The notes beneath the pieces were generated by a model that searched no databases, had not been told where the DNA came from, and saw only the letters and a program-made list of their open reading frames with translations. Source: Variovorax sp. Root318D1 (GTDB taxonomy: Bacteria; Pseudomonadota; Gammaproteobacteria; Burkholderiales; Burkholderiaceae_C). From it: a stretch of 64,000 nt of DNA. This document shows, piece after piece, positions 8,477 to 17,355 of this stretch (position 1 is the first letter of the stretch; every line of letters starts with the position of its first letter). Both the position numbers and the translations under genes were made by a program. Location: NCBI RefSeq assembly GCF_001424835.1, contig NZ_LMCQ01000023.1:249688-313687 (forward strand), given 5' to 3'.

Positions 8477-8498
8477 CCATTCGCCGATAATTTTCCGC

Positions 8499-9359
<861 letters not shown>

Positions 9360-10700
9360 ACGTGGGCTTGGGCCGGCTGATCCAGGCCAAGAGAAATGTG
9401 GCCGCCAGCGTCGGCAGCGCCGAGCCGAACTGGGGCGCCCACTTGGCCAAGGCGTGATAGGCGGCAATGCCGGCAATCCAGATCAGCGCCGCACCCAGGT
9501 CGACCCGGCGCACACCGATTGATGCGATGCCCTGGCCCGTGCCGAGCCGCCCCAGGATCACGCCGTAGAGTGGCACGAACACCGAGCTCAGCATCAGCAA
9601 GAAAGGCTCGAGCGTGTGCATCGGCAGCACCAGCGCCAGCGCGGTACACAGCGCCGCGAGCAGCAGGCCCCAGCGCCGCACGCTCCAGCGCGGCAGCAGG
9701 CTGTGGGTGGACACCGCGCCCGAGTACACGTCGCCATACGCGTTGTCGAGTTCATCGATGAGGATCAGGCCGAGCGCCACCAGCCCGCCTTGCGCGAGCA
9801 GCAGGGCGGTGACCAGACCGGTGCCCGGCTCCGCCACGCTCACGACCATCACGCCGAGCGAATAGCACCAGATGTTGGCCAGCGCGTAGCCGAGCCAGGT
9901 GCCGGTGAATGCGCTGCCGAGGCCGCGTTGCCCGCTCGCGTTGCGTTTGCCATGACGCGCATAGTCGGCCACCAGTGGCAGCCACGACACCGGCATCGCA
10001 ATCACCAGGTCGAGCGCGCTGAACATGCCCATGCCGCCGGCTCCCGGCCGCGCCCAGAAGGCGTCCAGCCCCTTGGCCTCGAGCCGCGTCGCGAACTGCC
10101 AGGTGAGCCACAGCAGAGACAGCACCACCAGCGGCAGGCCGAAGCGGCTGACGAAACGCCGCACCAGCTTGACCATGGAACCCGCGAGCAGCGCCAGCAG
10201 CACCGCGCCCCAGAGCAGCGTGGTGAGAGCGTCGCCCAGTGGTCCGGTGAGCGTCAAATCGAACGCCTGCTGGCCAATGGCCTGCGTGCCCTCGCGCATG
10301 ATGACGAGCTCGAAGGTGGTCCAGCCCACCAGCTGCACGATGTTGAGCAGCACCGGCAGCCGCGCAAAGGCACTGCCGTAGGTGGCGTGCATCAGCCCGG
10401 CGCTTGCCAGGCCGCTTTCGCAGCCCAGCCGCGCGGTCCAGGCCAGCAGGCCGGCGCCGAGCAGCGAGCCCAGCACGATCGCGATGGCCGCGTCGCGCGT
10501 GCCCACCGCCGGCACCAGGTAGGCGCCGATCTGCATCACCAGCAGCCCCACGCCCAGGCTGAACCAGAGCGATGCGTGGTCGTGCCAGCCGAACACGCGC
10601 TGCGACGCGGGCAGCGGCGTCAGCGCCTCGTTGGCGGAAGAAAGTTCGTTGTCATGTGCCATCCAGTTGCTCCAGTGCAAAAGGTTTGGCAGGTGGGCGA

Positions 10701-10718
10701 GGCTCCGGCGGCGGAGCC
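10701..10718 (-). promoter_or_regulatory. Hairpin between riboswitch and cytX
   Basis: GGCTCC (10701-10706) and GGAGCC (10713-10718) form a 6-bp stem with a GC-rich 6-nt loop. It lies between the TPP aptamer and the cytX start, where an expression platform would be. No T-tract follows, so control of translation rather than transcription is more likely. Confidence 0.35.
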
Positions 10719-10753
10719 ATCGCGCGAGACAACGCGACAGGCCGCCGGACCAG

Positions 10754-10863
10754 CTTCCCTGCGCGAGGATTACCTCGGACCTCCTAAGTAAACAAAGGAG
10801 GTGCAATCAGGTTCAAAGGGACTTTCTCAGCAGGGACGGCAAGCCGCCCAAGCACCCCTAGCG
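10754..10863 (-). promoter_or_regulatory. TPP riboswitch (THI element) upstream of cytX
   Basis: Read on the minus strand, the conserved blocks appear in order: AGGGGTGC, CTGAGA (in GCTGAGAAAGTCCC), GAACCTGAT, then GGTAATCCTCGCGCAGGGAA. Between ACCTGA and the GGTAAT block an extra helix, ACCTCCT/AGGAGGT with a loop of about 10 nt, extends the third arm. These are the signatures of the thiamine-pyrophosphate aptamer. High TPP should shut off cytX. A candidate -10, TAAAAT (10876-10871), lies just upstream. Confidence 0.95.
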
Positions 10864-11043
10864 AACCAGTATTTTAGGCTCCCATGCCGCGGGCGGCTCG
10901 AAAAGTTGCGGCGCACGGCAGAATTTGGCGGCGAATTGAACCGCTAGCCGCCGCTGGCCTGAAGCCGCCACGCGAGCCTGGGAACTAGGCTGCTCCTGTG
11001 CGCAGGCCTAAAATATTGCTCCCTGTACTCAGCGGGAGCGGCA

Positions 11044-11844
11044 GTGTTGAATGCCTTAGCCGACGCACAGCTCGCTCGCGCACGGCGCGATCGCCGGCTG
11101 GTGGGGGCGTGCCTGGTGCTGCTCGTTGCTCTCGCGTGGCTGTATCTGGCGATCATGGCCGAAGCGACGGCAGCGATGGAGAGCCCACTGCACAGCGCGC
11201 GCGCGATGTGGCTGATGCCGATGGGAGAGTGGGGCGCGCGGGAGTTCGCGCTCGGCTTGGCCATGTGGATGGTGATGATGGTCGGCATGATGGTGCCGAG
11301 TGCGGCGCCAATGCTGTTCGCCTACCTGAACGTAAGCCGCTCGCGGCCTGCGGGGCTTTCGCCGATCGCAGCGACGGCTGCTTTCCTGCTCGGCTACCTG
11401 CTGGTGTGGGGCGGCTTCAGCGTGGTTGCAACCACCGCGCAGTGGGCGCTGCACACGACCGAACTGCTCGGACCCACGATGCGCAGTTCCAGCGCCTCGT
11501 TGAACGCGCTGCTGTTGATCGCGGCGGGCGTCTACCAATTTCTTCCCATCAAGAACGTCTGCCTGTCGAAGTGCCGGCTGCCCCTCGGCTTTCTGCTCAC
11601 CGAGTGGCGCGACGGGTGGACCGGTGCGGTGAGGATGGGCCTGCGGCACGGCGCTTTCTGTGTCGGCTGCTGCTGGCTGCTGATGGCGCTGCTCTTTGTC
11701 GCCGGTGTGATGAACCTGCTGTGGATCGCGCTGCTGTCCGCCGCCGTGTTGGTGGAGAAGGCGCTCCCCTTCGGGCACCAAGCCGCGCGCGTCGTCGGCG
11801 TGTTAATGATCGCGGCGGGCTTGGGGGTCTTGGTGCTGGGCTGA
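11044..11844 (+). CDS. DUF2182 integral membrane protein
   Basis: 266 residues with about seven hydrophobic segments. It has the DUF2182 pattern: MWMVMMVGMMVPSAAPM in the first third, LLGYLLVWGGFS, and a C-terminal HGAFCVGCCWLLMALL stretch with three cysteines. These motifs led to the family description 'predicted metal-binding membrane protein'. The start is GTG at 11044 after a GGGAG. It is followed 103 bases later on the same strand by a DUF1326 gene, a pairing seen in many proteobacteria. The biochemical role is unknown; metal handling is a family-level guess. Confidence 0.85.
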   Translation: MLNALADAQLARARRDRRLVGACLVLLVALAWLYLAIMAEATAAMESPLHSARAMWLMPMGEWGAREFALGLAMWMVMMVGMMVPSAAPMLFAYLNVSRSRPAGLSPIAATAAFLLGYLLVWGGFSVVATTAQWALHTTELLGPTMRSSSASLNALLLIAAGVYQFLPIKNVCLSKCRLPLGFLLTEWRDGWTGAVRMGLRHGAFCVGCCWLLMALLFVAGVMNLLWIALLSAAVLVEKALPFGHQAARVVGVLMIAAGLGVLVLG

Positions 11845-11947
11845 GGCGGGCTTGCGGCCTGGAAATTCGACTCGCCGTTGCCTATACTTTTATGTGAGGC
11901 TGGGTTGCGTGGGCGTTGGCTGTTTCAGGCGGCCGAAGGAGACGACG

Positions 11948-12550
11948 ATGACTTGGCAGATGGATGCGACGATGCTCGAGATGTGCAGTTGCAAGGCGCT
12001 GTGCCCATGCTGGCTCGGCCCGGATACCGTCCCGGACGAGGGTTGGTGCGGCGGCGCGTTGCTGATCGACATCGAAAAGGGTGCGATCGATGGCCAGGAC
12101 GTGGGTGGCTGCCGTGCCGCGGTCTCGGCCTGGTGGCCCGGCAATTTCTTTGCCGGCAATGGCACCGCCCGCTTGTACCTGGACAGCAGCGCCAGCGATG
12201 CGCAGCGCAGTGCGCTCGAGGCGGTGTTTTCGGGCAAGAAGGGCGGCATGTTCGGTGCCGTGCTCGGGCCAGCGATCACGAAGTGGCTGCCCGCGAAGAG
12301 CGTGCCGATCGACATTCAAGGCGGCGACGTGACGTCTTTCTCGGTGGGCGGTGTGACCAAAGGCACGCTCACCCGCTACAAGGACGGCGCGGGCCAGGCC
12401 GCAACGGTGCAGGGCACGGCGGCGCAGGGGGCCTTCCAGAGCACCTCGATGGAGATTGCTAGCGTGAAGGGTATGCGCTGGACCGAGCCCGATGTGCGCG
12501 ATTGGGAGGGCGACTCCGGCACGCTGCACAAGGTCCACTGGGCCGGCTGA
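11948..12550 (+). CDS. DUF1326 domain protein
   Basis: 200 residues, no signal peptide, so probably cytosolic. Near the N-terminus is a cysteine cluster, MCSCKALCPCW, which could bind metal or a cofactor. The rest is predicted beta-rich. The start at 11948 follows GAAGGAG with five-base spacing; the open frame further up lacks homology-like sequence. It is the likely partner of the DUF2182 protein just upstream. Function unknown. Confidence 0.85.
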   Translation: MTWQMDATMLEMCSCKALCPCWLGPDTVPDEGWCGGALLIDIEKGAIDGQDVGGCRAAVSAWWPGNFFAGNGTARLYLDSSASDAQRSALEAVFSGKKGGMFGAVLGPAITKWLPAKSVPIDIQGGDVTSFSVGGVTKGTLTRYKDGAGQAATVQGTAAQGAFQSTSMEIASVKGMRWTEPDVRDWEGDSGTLHKVHWAG

Positions 12551-12567
12551 GTACCGTACGCTGTTGC

Positions 12568-13638
12568 CTAGCGCGAAGTAGCCACGCCCAGCAGCTCGTG
12601 CAGCCGCGTGCTGGTGGTCGTGTACTGCAGCGGCACGGCCTTGCCCGGAAACACGATGGCGGTGGCGCCCCAGGCGGCCAGCGTGGCCTCGTGGAAGCCG
12701 CAGACGATGAGCTTTTTCTTGCCCGGGTAGGTGTTGATGTCGCCCACGGCGAAAACACCGCGCTCGCGGGTCTCGTATTTTTCGGTGTCGACCGGCACCT
12801 GCTTGCGCTCGAGCTCCAGGCCCCAGTCGGCAATGGGGCCTAGGCGCGGGGAGATGCCGAGGCAGGCGACCAACGCGTCCAGCGGCAGGTCGATGGTCGT
12901 TGCGTCGGGCGTGGTGATCTGCAGTCGCTTGCCGTCGAAAGCGGCGGGCTGGCCGACCTTGAAGGCCAACTTGCCCGCGGCCACGAGGGCGCGCATCGCG
13001 GCGATATTCGTCTCATCGGCCTGGAAGCCATCGCGCCGGTGGACCAGCGTGACCTGCTTCGCGATGGTGGTGAGCGCAACCGCGGTTTCGAGCGCGACAT
13101 CGTCGCCCCCGTTCACCACCACCGTCTGACCCGCAAAGCGGTCCAGCGATTCGGGATGATAGAAAAGCGAAGTGCCTTCGAACTGCGCAATGCCTTCGAC
13201 CGTGATGCGCTTGGGCACGAAGGCGCCAACACCCGCTGCGATGAACAGCGTCTTGGCCAGGAAGGCTTTGCCTGCCGAGGTCGTGAGCAGCAGGCGCTCA
13301 TCGGCCTGTCGTTCGAGCGTGGCGACCTGTTCGCCGAAATGGAACTGCGGCTTGAACGGCGCCACCTGCTCCAACAGCGATTGCACAAGGCCGCGTCCGC
13401 TGGTCACCGGCGTGCCGGGAATGTCGTAGATCGGCTTGTCGCCGTAGAGCGCCACGCACTGGCCGCCCGCGGCGGGCAGCGCATCGACGATGTGGCAGGA
13501 GATCTCGAGCAGGCCCAGCTGGAAGGCCTGGAACAGGCCGACAGGCCCGGCACCGACGATCAGGGCGTCGGTTTCAATGGGGACTGCCGAGGCGCTCAGC
13601 GCACCAGCTCCCCGATCTTGTCGGTCTTGTCTTTCCAC
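12568..13638 (-). CDS. Ferredoxin-NADP reductase, thioredoxin-reductase-like type
   Basis: FAD enzyme moving electrons between NADPH and ferredoxin. 356 residues counted from a GTG at 13638 that overlaps the ferredoxin gene by 43 bases. A later start near 13602 (CTG) cannot be excluded, because the homologous part begins at about residue 20. Visible are the FAD motif ALIVGAGPVGLFQAFQLG, the NADP-binding VVNGGDDVALETAVAL and a C-terminal GVFAVGDINTYPGKKKLI. It lacks the CxxC of true thioredoxin reductases, as expected for this ferredoxin reductase class. Its place right after the 7Fe ferredoxin at the end of the cys operon suggests it powers sulfite reduction. Confidence 0.88.
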   Translation of the reverse strand: MERQDRQDRGAGALSASAVPIETDALIVGAGPVGLFQAFQLGLLEISCHIVDALPAAGGQCVALYGDKPIYDIPGTPVTSGRGLVQSLLEQVAPFKPQFHFGEQVATLERQADERLLLTTSAGKAFLAKTLFIAAGVGAFVPKRITVEGIAQFEGTSLFYHPESLDRFAGQTVVVNGGDDVALETAVALTTIAKQVTLVHRRDGFQADETNIAAMRALVAAGKLAFKVGQPAAFDGKRLQITTPDATTIDLPLDALVACLGISPRLGPIADWGLELERKQVPVDTEKYETRERGVFAVGDINTYPGKKKLIVCGFHEATLAAWGATAIVFPGKAVPLQYTTTSTRLHELLGVATSR

Positions 13639-13925
13639 TCTTCGGCGTCGGGGAGGGCCGGCTTGCGCTTGGTGATGCTCTTCCAGCCGTCGGCCAGCGC
13701 GAGTTCCGCGTTCAGCTTGATGAAGGCGATCTGGTTAGCCGGGAGATCTTCCTCGGCGTAGATTGCATTGACCGGGCACTCGGGGATGCAGACCGCGCAG
13801 TCGATGCACTCGTCCGGGTCGATCACCAGCATGTTGGGGCCTTCGCGGAAGCAATCCACGGGGCATACGTCCACGCAGTCGGTGTATTTGCAACGGATGC
13901 AGGCTTCGGAGACGACGTGGGTCAT
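13596..13925 (-). CDS. fdxA: 7Fe ferredoxin (3Fe-4S/4Fe-4S), FdxA type
   Basis: 109 residues. Nine cysteines cluster near the N-terminus: CIRCKYTDCVDVCPVDC (residues 9-25) and CIDCAVCIPECP (40-51). This matches the FdxA family with one 3Fe-4S and one 4Fe-4S cluster and a C-terminal extension. It lies 43 bases after cysN and overlaps the start of the ferredoxin reductase, both on the minus strand. A role as electron carrier from NADPH to the sulfite reductase CysI is inferred from this order. Confidence 0.94.
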   Translation of the reverse strand: MTHVVSEACIRCKYTDCVDVCPVDCFREGPNMLVIDPDECIDCAVCIPECPVNAIYAEEDLPANQIAFIKLNAELALADGWKSITKRKPALPDAEEWKDKTDKIGELVR

Positions 13926-13968
13926 TTGTCTTCTAACGTCAGTGTGAGGTCGGGGAAAACCCCAGATT

Positions 13969-15309
13969 TTAGGCCTTTGCGGCGGCAGGCTGCACGAGCA
14001 CGGCAGCAGCGGTCTTGTGCGAGGCCGTATCGACCAGCACCAGGGAGCCCAATGCACGCGATTGCGTGAAGGGCAGCACGGCCAGCGGCTGCTGCAGCGC
14101 CAGCACCACGTCGCCGATGGAATTCGCTTCCAGCTGCGTTGCGGGCTCCGATTCGAGGGTCGTGATGTTCACGCGATCGACGATGCGCGCCACCTTGGCC
14201 TTGACCCAGCGGTGGCCCTGCAGCGCCCAATACACGCGGCCCGCGACCAGCGGCTCGTCGTCGAGCCAGGCCACGGTGGCGGTGATTTCGCGCACGGGCT
14301 CGAAGGCACCGGGCGCCAGCAGCCAGTCGCCGCGCGACACGTCGAGTTCGCGGTCCAGCACGATGCCGGCGCTGTGGCCCGCATGCACCGCCTTCGGCTG
14401 CCGCGTGTGGCTCAGCACCTGCGCAACCGTTGCGGTCTGGTTGCTCGGCAGCACGGTCACGCGCTGGCCGGGCTCCACATGGCCGGAAGCCACGCGGCCC
14501 CAGAACACGCGGCGGCCCTGCGAGGTGTCGGCCGAGGAAGAGAACTTTTCGACCCACTGCACCGGAAAGGCGAAGGGCACGGCCTCGTCTTGCGCGGTGA
14601 CCGGCAGCTCTTCGAGCAGCTCAAGCAGGCTCGGGCCTTCGTAGCCCACCCAGTCAGCATGGCGCGTGGCCACGTTCCAGCCCTTGAGGGCGGAGATGGG
14701 CACGATGCCGGCAACTTCGACGCCCGCCGCTTCGGCGAATGCGTTCAGCGCGGTCGAGATGCGCTCGAAGGCCAGGGCGGCATCGTCGATGGCGTCGAGC
14801 TTGTTGATCGCGAACACGATCGACTGCACGCGAAGCAGATGGGCCAGCAGCGTGTGGCGGCGCGTCTGCGGCAGCAGCTCGCGCTTGACCACGGTGCCGT
14901 CTTCCACTTCGGCGGCCCAGGCCAGCTTGGTGGCATCGACCAGCACCACGGCGGCGTCGGCGGCCGAGGCGGCGGTGACCATGTTGCGGGTGTATTGCTC
15001 ATGGCCCGGCGCGTCGCCGATGATGAACTTGCGCTTGGCGGTCGAGAAGTAGCGGTAGGCCACGTCGATCGTGATGCCCTGTTCGCGCTCCGCAGAGAGG
15101 CCGTCGGTCAATAGCGCCAGATCGGTTTCGCCGCCGCGCTGCACACCAGCGAGCTGGTCTTGCAGCACGGTCTTGCTGTCGACCAGCAGACGGCCGATGA
15201 GCGTGCTCTTGCCGTCGTCGACCGAACCGCAGGTGATGAAGCGCAGGGCGGTGCCGGTGTCGCCGTGGATTTCGGCGGTAGCGGGGTTTGCAGTGGTCGT
15301 TGCGCTCAT
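13969..15309 (-). CDS. cysN: Sulfate adenylyltransferase, GTPase subunit
   Basis: With CysD it activates sulfate to APS, using GTP hydrolysis to drive the reaction. 446 residues. The G motifs are clear: GSVDDGKST (residues 28-36), DAPGHEQYTRNM and INKLDAID, followed by the two beta-barrel domains. No APS-kinase (CysC) domain is fused at the C-terminus. The start ATG shares one base with the cysD stop (TGATG), so the two are translationally coupled. Confidence 0.96.
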   Translation of the reverse strand: MSATTTANPATAEIHGDTGTALRFITCGSVDDGKSTLIGRLLVDSKTVLQDQLAGVQRGGETDLALLTDGLSAEREQGITIDVAYRYFSTAKRKFIIGDAPGHEQYTRNMVTAASAADAAVVLVDATKLAWAAEVEDGTVVKRELLPQTRRHTLLAHLLRVQSIVFAINKLDAIDDAALAFERISTALNAFAEAAGVEVAGIVPISALKGWNVATRHADWVGYEGPSLLELLEELPVTAQDEAVPFAFPVQWVEKFSSSADTSQGRRVFWGRVASGHVEPGQRVTVLPSNQTATVAQVLSHTRQPKAVHAGHSAGIVLDRELDVSRGDWLLAPGAFEPVREITATVAWLDDEPLVAGRVYWALQGHRWVKAKVARIVDRVNITTLESEPATQLEANSIGDVVLALQQPLAVLPFTQSRALGSLVLVDTASHKTAAAVLVQPAAAKA

Positions 15310-16262
15310 CAGAAGTAACCGTCTTTCTTTCGTTTTTCCATCGACGCTTCGGAGGTCATATCGTCCATCCGTGTCGCGCCGCGTTCGCTCACGTCGACCG
15401 ACAGCGTCTCCAGCACCACGTCGCCGGCATCGGCCGCCAGGCTCTCGACCGGGCAGGTGGTCGTGATGTCGCCCACGGTGCGAAAGCGCACGTCGCGCAC
15501 CTGCACCGTTTCGCCGTCGCGCGCCGGGGTCAGAGAGGTCACCGGCACCAGCAGGCCGCGGCGTTCGACCACTTCGCGTTTGTGCGTGTAGTAGATCGAC
15601 GGCAGGCCGACGTGCTCGCGCTCGATGTATTGCCAAACATCGAGTTCGGTCCAGTTCGAGATCGGGAACACGCGAAAGTGCTCGCCCGGTGCCAGGCGCG
15701 TGTTGAACAGCGTCCAGAGTTCGGGGCGCTGGTCCTTGGGCTGCCATTGGCCGAAGCTGTCGCGGTGCGAAAAGATGCGTTCCTTGGCGCGCGCCTTTTC
15801 TTCGTCGCGGCGGGCGCCGCCAATCAGCGCGTCGAAGCGGAATTCTTCAATGGCTTCGAGCAGTGTGACCGACTGGTGCGCGTTGCGCGACTCGCCAGGA
15901 TGCGCCAGGCGCACGGTGCCGCGCGCCATGGAGTCCTCGACGCTGCGCACGATGAGTTCGGCGCCAAGTTCCGTGGCGCGCTGGTCGCGGTAGGCCGTCA
16001 CTTCGGGGAAGTTGTGGCCCGTGTCGATCATCAGCAGCGGATACGGAATGCGGCCCGCGCCAAAAGCCTTTTCAGCGCACTTCAAGAGCACCAGCGAATC
16101 TTTGCCGCCCGAGAACAGCAGGGTGGGGCGCTCGAAGGCGGCTGCCACTTCGCGCAGGATGAAAATGGTTTCTTCCTCGAGCGCGTCGAGGTGGGTGTTG
16201 GACAGGTGCGCGGGAGAGTGCATGGGCGGCACCAGCAGTTCGGTTTCGGTACGGGCGTTCAT
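15309..16262 (-). CDS. cysD: Sulfate adenylyltransferase, small subunit
   Basis: 317 residues, of the ATP pyrophosphatase family. The PP-loop SGGKDS is at residues 51-56 and MIDTGHNFPEVTAYRD follows. The C-terminal part carries TTCPVESLA, typical of CysD, and ends in a basic tail. The start at 16262 (MNARTETELL) is chosen over an upstream frame that overlaps cysH. Middle gene of the cysI-to-fpr operon. Confidence 0.96.
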   Translation of the reverse strand: MNARTETELLVPPMHSPAHLSNTHLDALEEETIFILREVAAAFERPTLLFSGGKDSLVLLKCAEKAFGAGRIPYPLLMIDTGHNFPEVTAYRDQRATELGAELIVRSVEDSMARGTVRLAHPGESRNAHQSVTLLEAIEEFRFDALIGGARRDEEKARAKERIFSHRDSFGQWQPKDQRPELWTLFNTRLAPGEHFRVFPISNWTELDVWQYIEREHVGLPSIYYTHKREVVERRGLLVPVTSLTPARDGETVQVRDVRFRTVGDITTTCPVESLAADAGDVVLETLSVDVSERGATRMDDMTSEASMEKRKKDGYF

Positions 16263-16305
16263 CGGATGGGGTGCTGAATACGAAGATTCGGTGCGGCGTT
16301 GGCGC

Positions 16306-16938
16306 TCAATGCGCAAGATGCAATCCGCATTCGCGGTTGTCTTCGCCCTTGGTCGGGTCCACGTAGTCGAAGTTGTTGGGCAGGCCATGCGCCTCGCAGT
16401 AGGCGTACAGCTCCTTGGACGACCAGTGCAGGAGCGGCGCAACCTTGATCAGGCCGTCCGGATTGACGCTGACCGGGTCCATCTGCGCACGCACCGCCGT
16501 GTCGGTGGCGCGCAGCGCGGTGAACCAGACCTTCGGTGCCGTCTCGCGCAGCGCGCGGGCAAAGGGCTCCAGCTTCACCTCTTCCGTGAAAGCGGCATGG
16601 CGCGGATCGTCGAGCGCCGGGGTCGGGCCTTCCACCGCTTCACGATGCGCACGCGAGCGGCGCGGCAGGTAGATGTGCAGGTCCAAGCCCAGCAGCTTCG
16701 TCACCTCGTCGGCAAAGCGGTAGGTGGCCTCGGTGTTGTAGCCGTTGTCCATCCAGACCACGGGAACATCCCGCTTTGCGCGCGTGACCATGTGCAGGAT
16801 CACGGCCTCGAACGGGCGGAAGTTGGTGGTGATGATCGAAGGCTGGCCCAGGCCGATCGCCCAGTCCACCAAGCCCTCCGAGTTGCGGCCGAGTTCGGTG
16901 TTGATGCGTGCGAAGTCGATGTCCGTGGCGATGCTCAT
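16306..16938 (-). CDS. cysH: Phosphoadenylyl-sulfate reductase
   Basis: Reduces activated sulfate to sulfite with thioredoxin. 210 residues. It shows the PAPS-reductase fold (PSIITTNFRPFEAVILHM, VPVVWMDNGYNTEATYRF) and the C-terminal catalytic ECGLH. The paired cysteines (CC and CxxC) that hold the 4Fe-4S cluster of APS-type reductases are absent; only two cysteines exist in the whole protein. This points to the PAPS-using type, although no cysC gene is present in the window. An upstream in-frame ATG at 16953 is an alternative start. It lies between DUF934 and cysD. Confidence 0.93.
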   Translation of the reverse strand: MSIATDIDFARINTELGRNSEGLVDWAIGLGQPSIITTNFRPFEAVILHMVTRAKRDVPVVWMDNGYNTEATYRFADEVTKLLGLDLHIYLPRRSRAHREAVEGPTPALDDPRHAAFTEEVKLEPFARALRETAPKVWFTALRATDTAVRAQMDPVSVNPDGLIKVAPLLHWSSKELYAYCEAHGLPNNFDYVDPTKGEDNRECGLHLAH

Positions 16939-16959
16939 GTCTAAGGTTTCCAATCGGGC

Positions 16960-17355
16960 TCAGGTGCCAGCCGCAAAGTGCGGCGCGGTCTTCACTGCAT
17001 CGCCCTGGTAGAAGGCGGAAAAACGATCGAACTGGCGCTGCGCGTCGGTAGCGTCCACGCCTTCCTTCAGCACGGCGCTGGAGAAACCGGTGCGTTCCAT
17101 CTGCACCAGCTGGTCGATCAGCACGTCGCCGGTGGCGCGGATGTCGCCCTTGAAGCCGAGGCGGCGGCGCAGCAAAAATGCCTGGCTGTAGGCGCGGCCA
17201 TCGGTGAACTTCGGAAAGCTCAGGTCGATGCGCTCGATGTCTTCAAGGCACACCTCGATGGCGAGCGGATCGGCATCGTTCGGCAGCTGCAGAACCTTCG
17301 GGTCGCCGTCGTCGATGTGCTCTTCGGCGGCCAGGATGTTCAGGTTCCGGTTCAT
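16960..17355 (-). CDS. DUF934 protein, sulfite-reduction accessory
   Basis: 131 residues, the usual size for DUF934 (COG3749), a family found next to cysI in beta- and gammaproteobacteria and annotated as probably involved in sulfite reduction. Core motifs are IDLSFPKFTDGRAYSQAFLLR and GFKGDIRATGDVLIDQL. No cofactor motif is visible. Its start overlaps the cysI stop (ATGA), which shows coupled translation. It may help CysI assembly or electron delivery. Confidence 0.9.
   Translation of the reverse strand: MNRNLNILAAEEHIDDGDPKVLQLPNDADPLAIEVCLEDIERIDLSFPKFTDGRAYSQAFLLRRRLGFKGDIRATGDVLIDQLVQMERTGFSSAVLKEGVDATDAQRQFDRFSAFYQGDAVKTAPHFAAGT

Noticed and set aside
8331..8498. Upstream extension of thiD, and the matching extension of thiO
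   Set aside because: The added residues are the translation of the palindromic repeat (patterns such as SFPLWGKAGMG), seen in several frames; not protein-coding.
12568..13638. Thioredoxin reductase
   Set aside because: The redox-active CxxC is missing and the neighbour is a ferredoxin; ferredoxin-NADP reductase of the TrxR-like class fits better.
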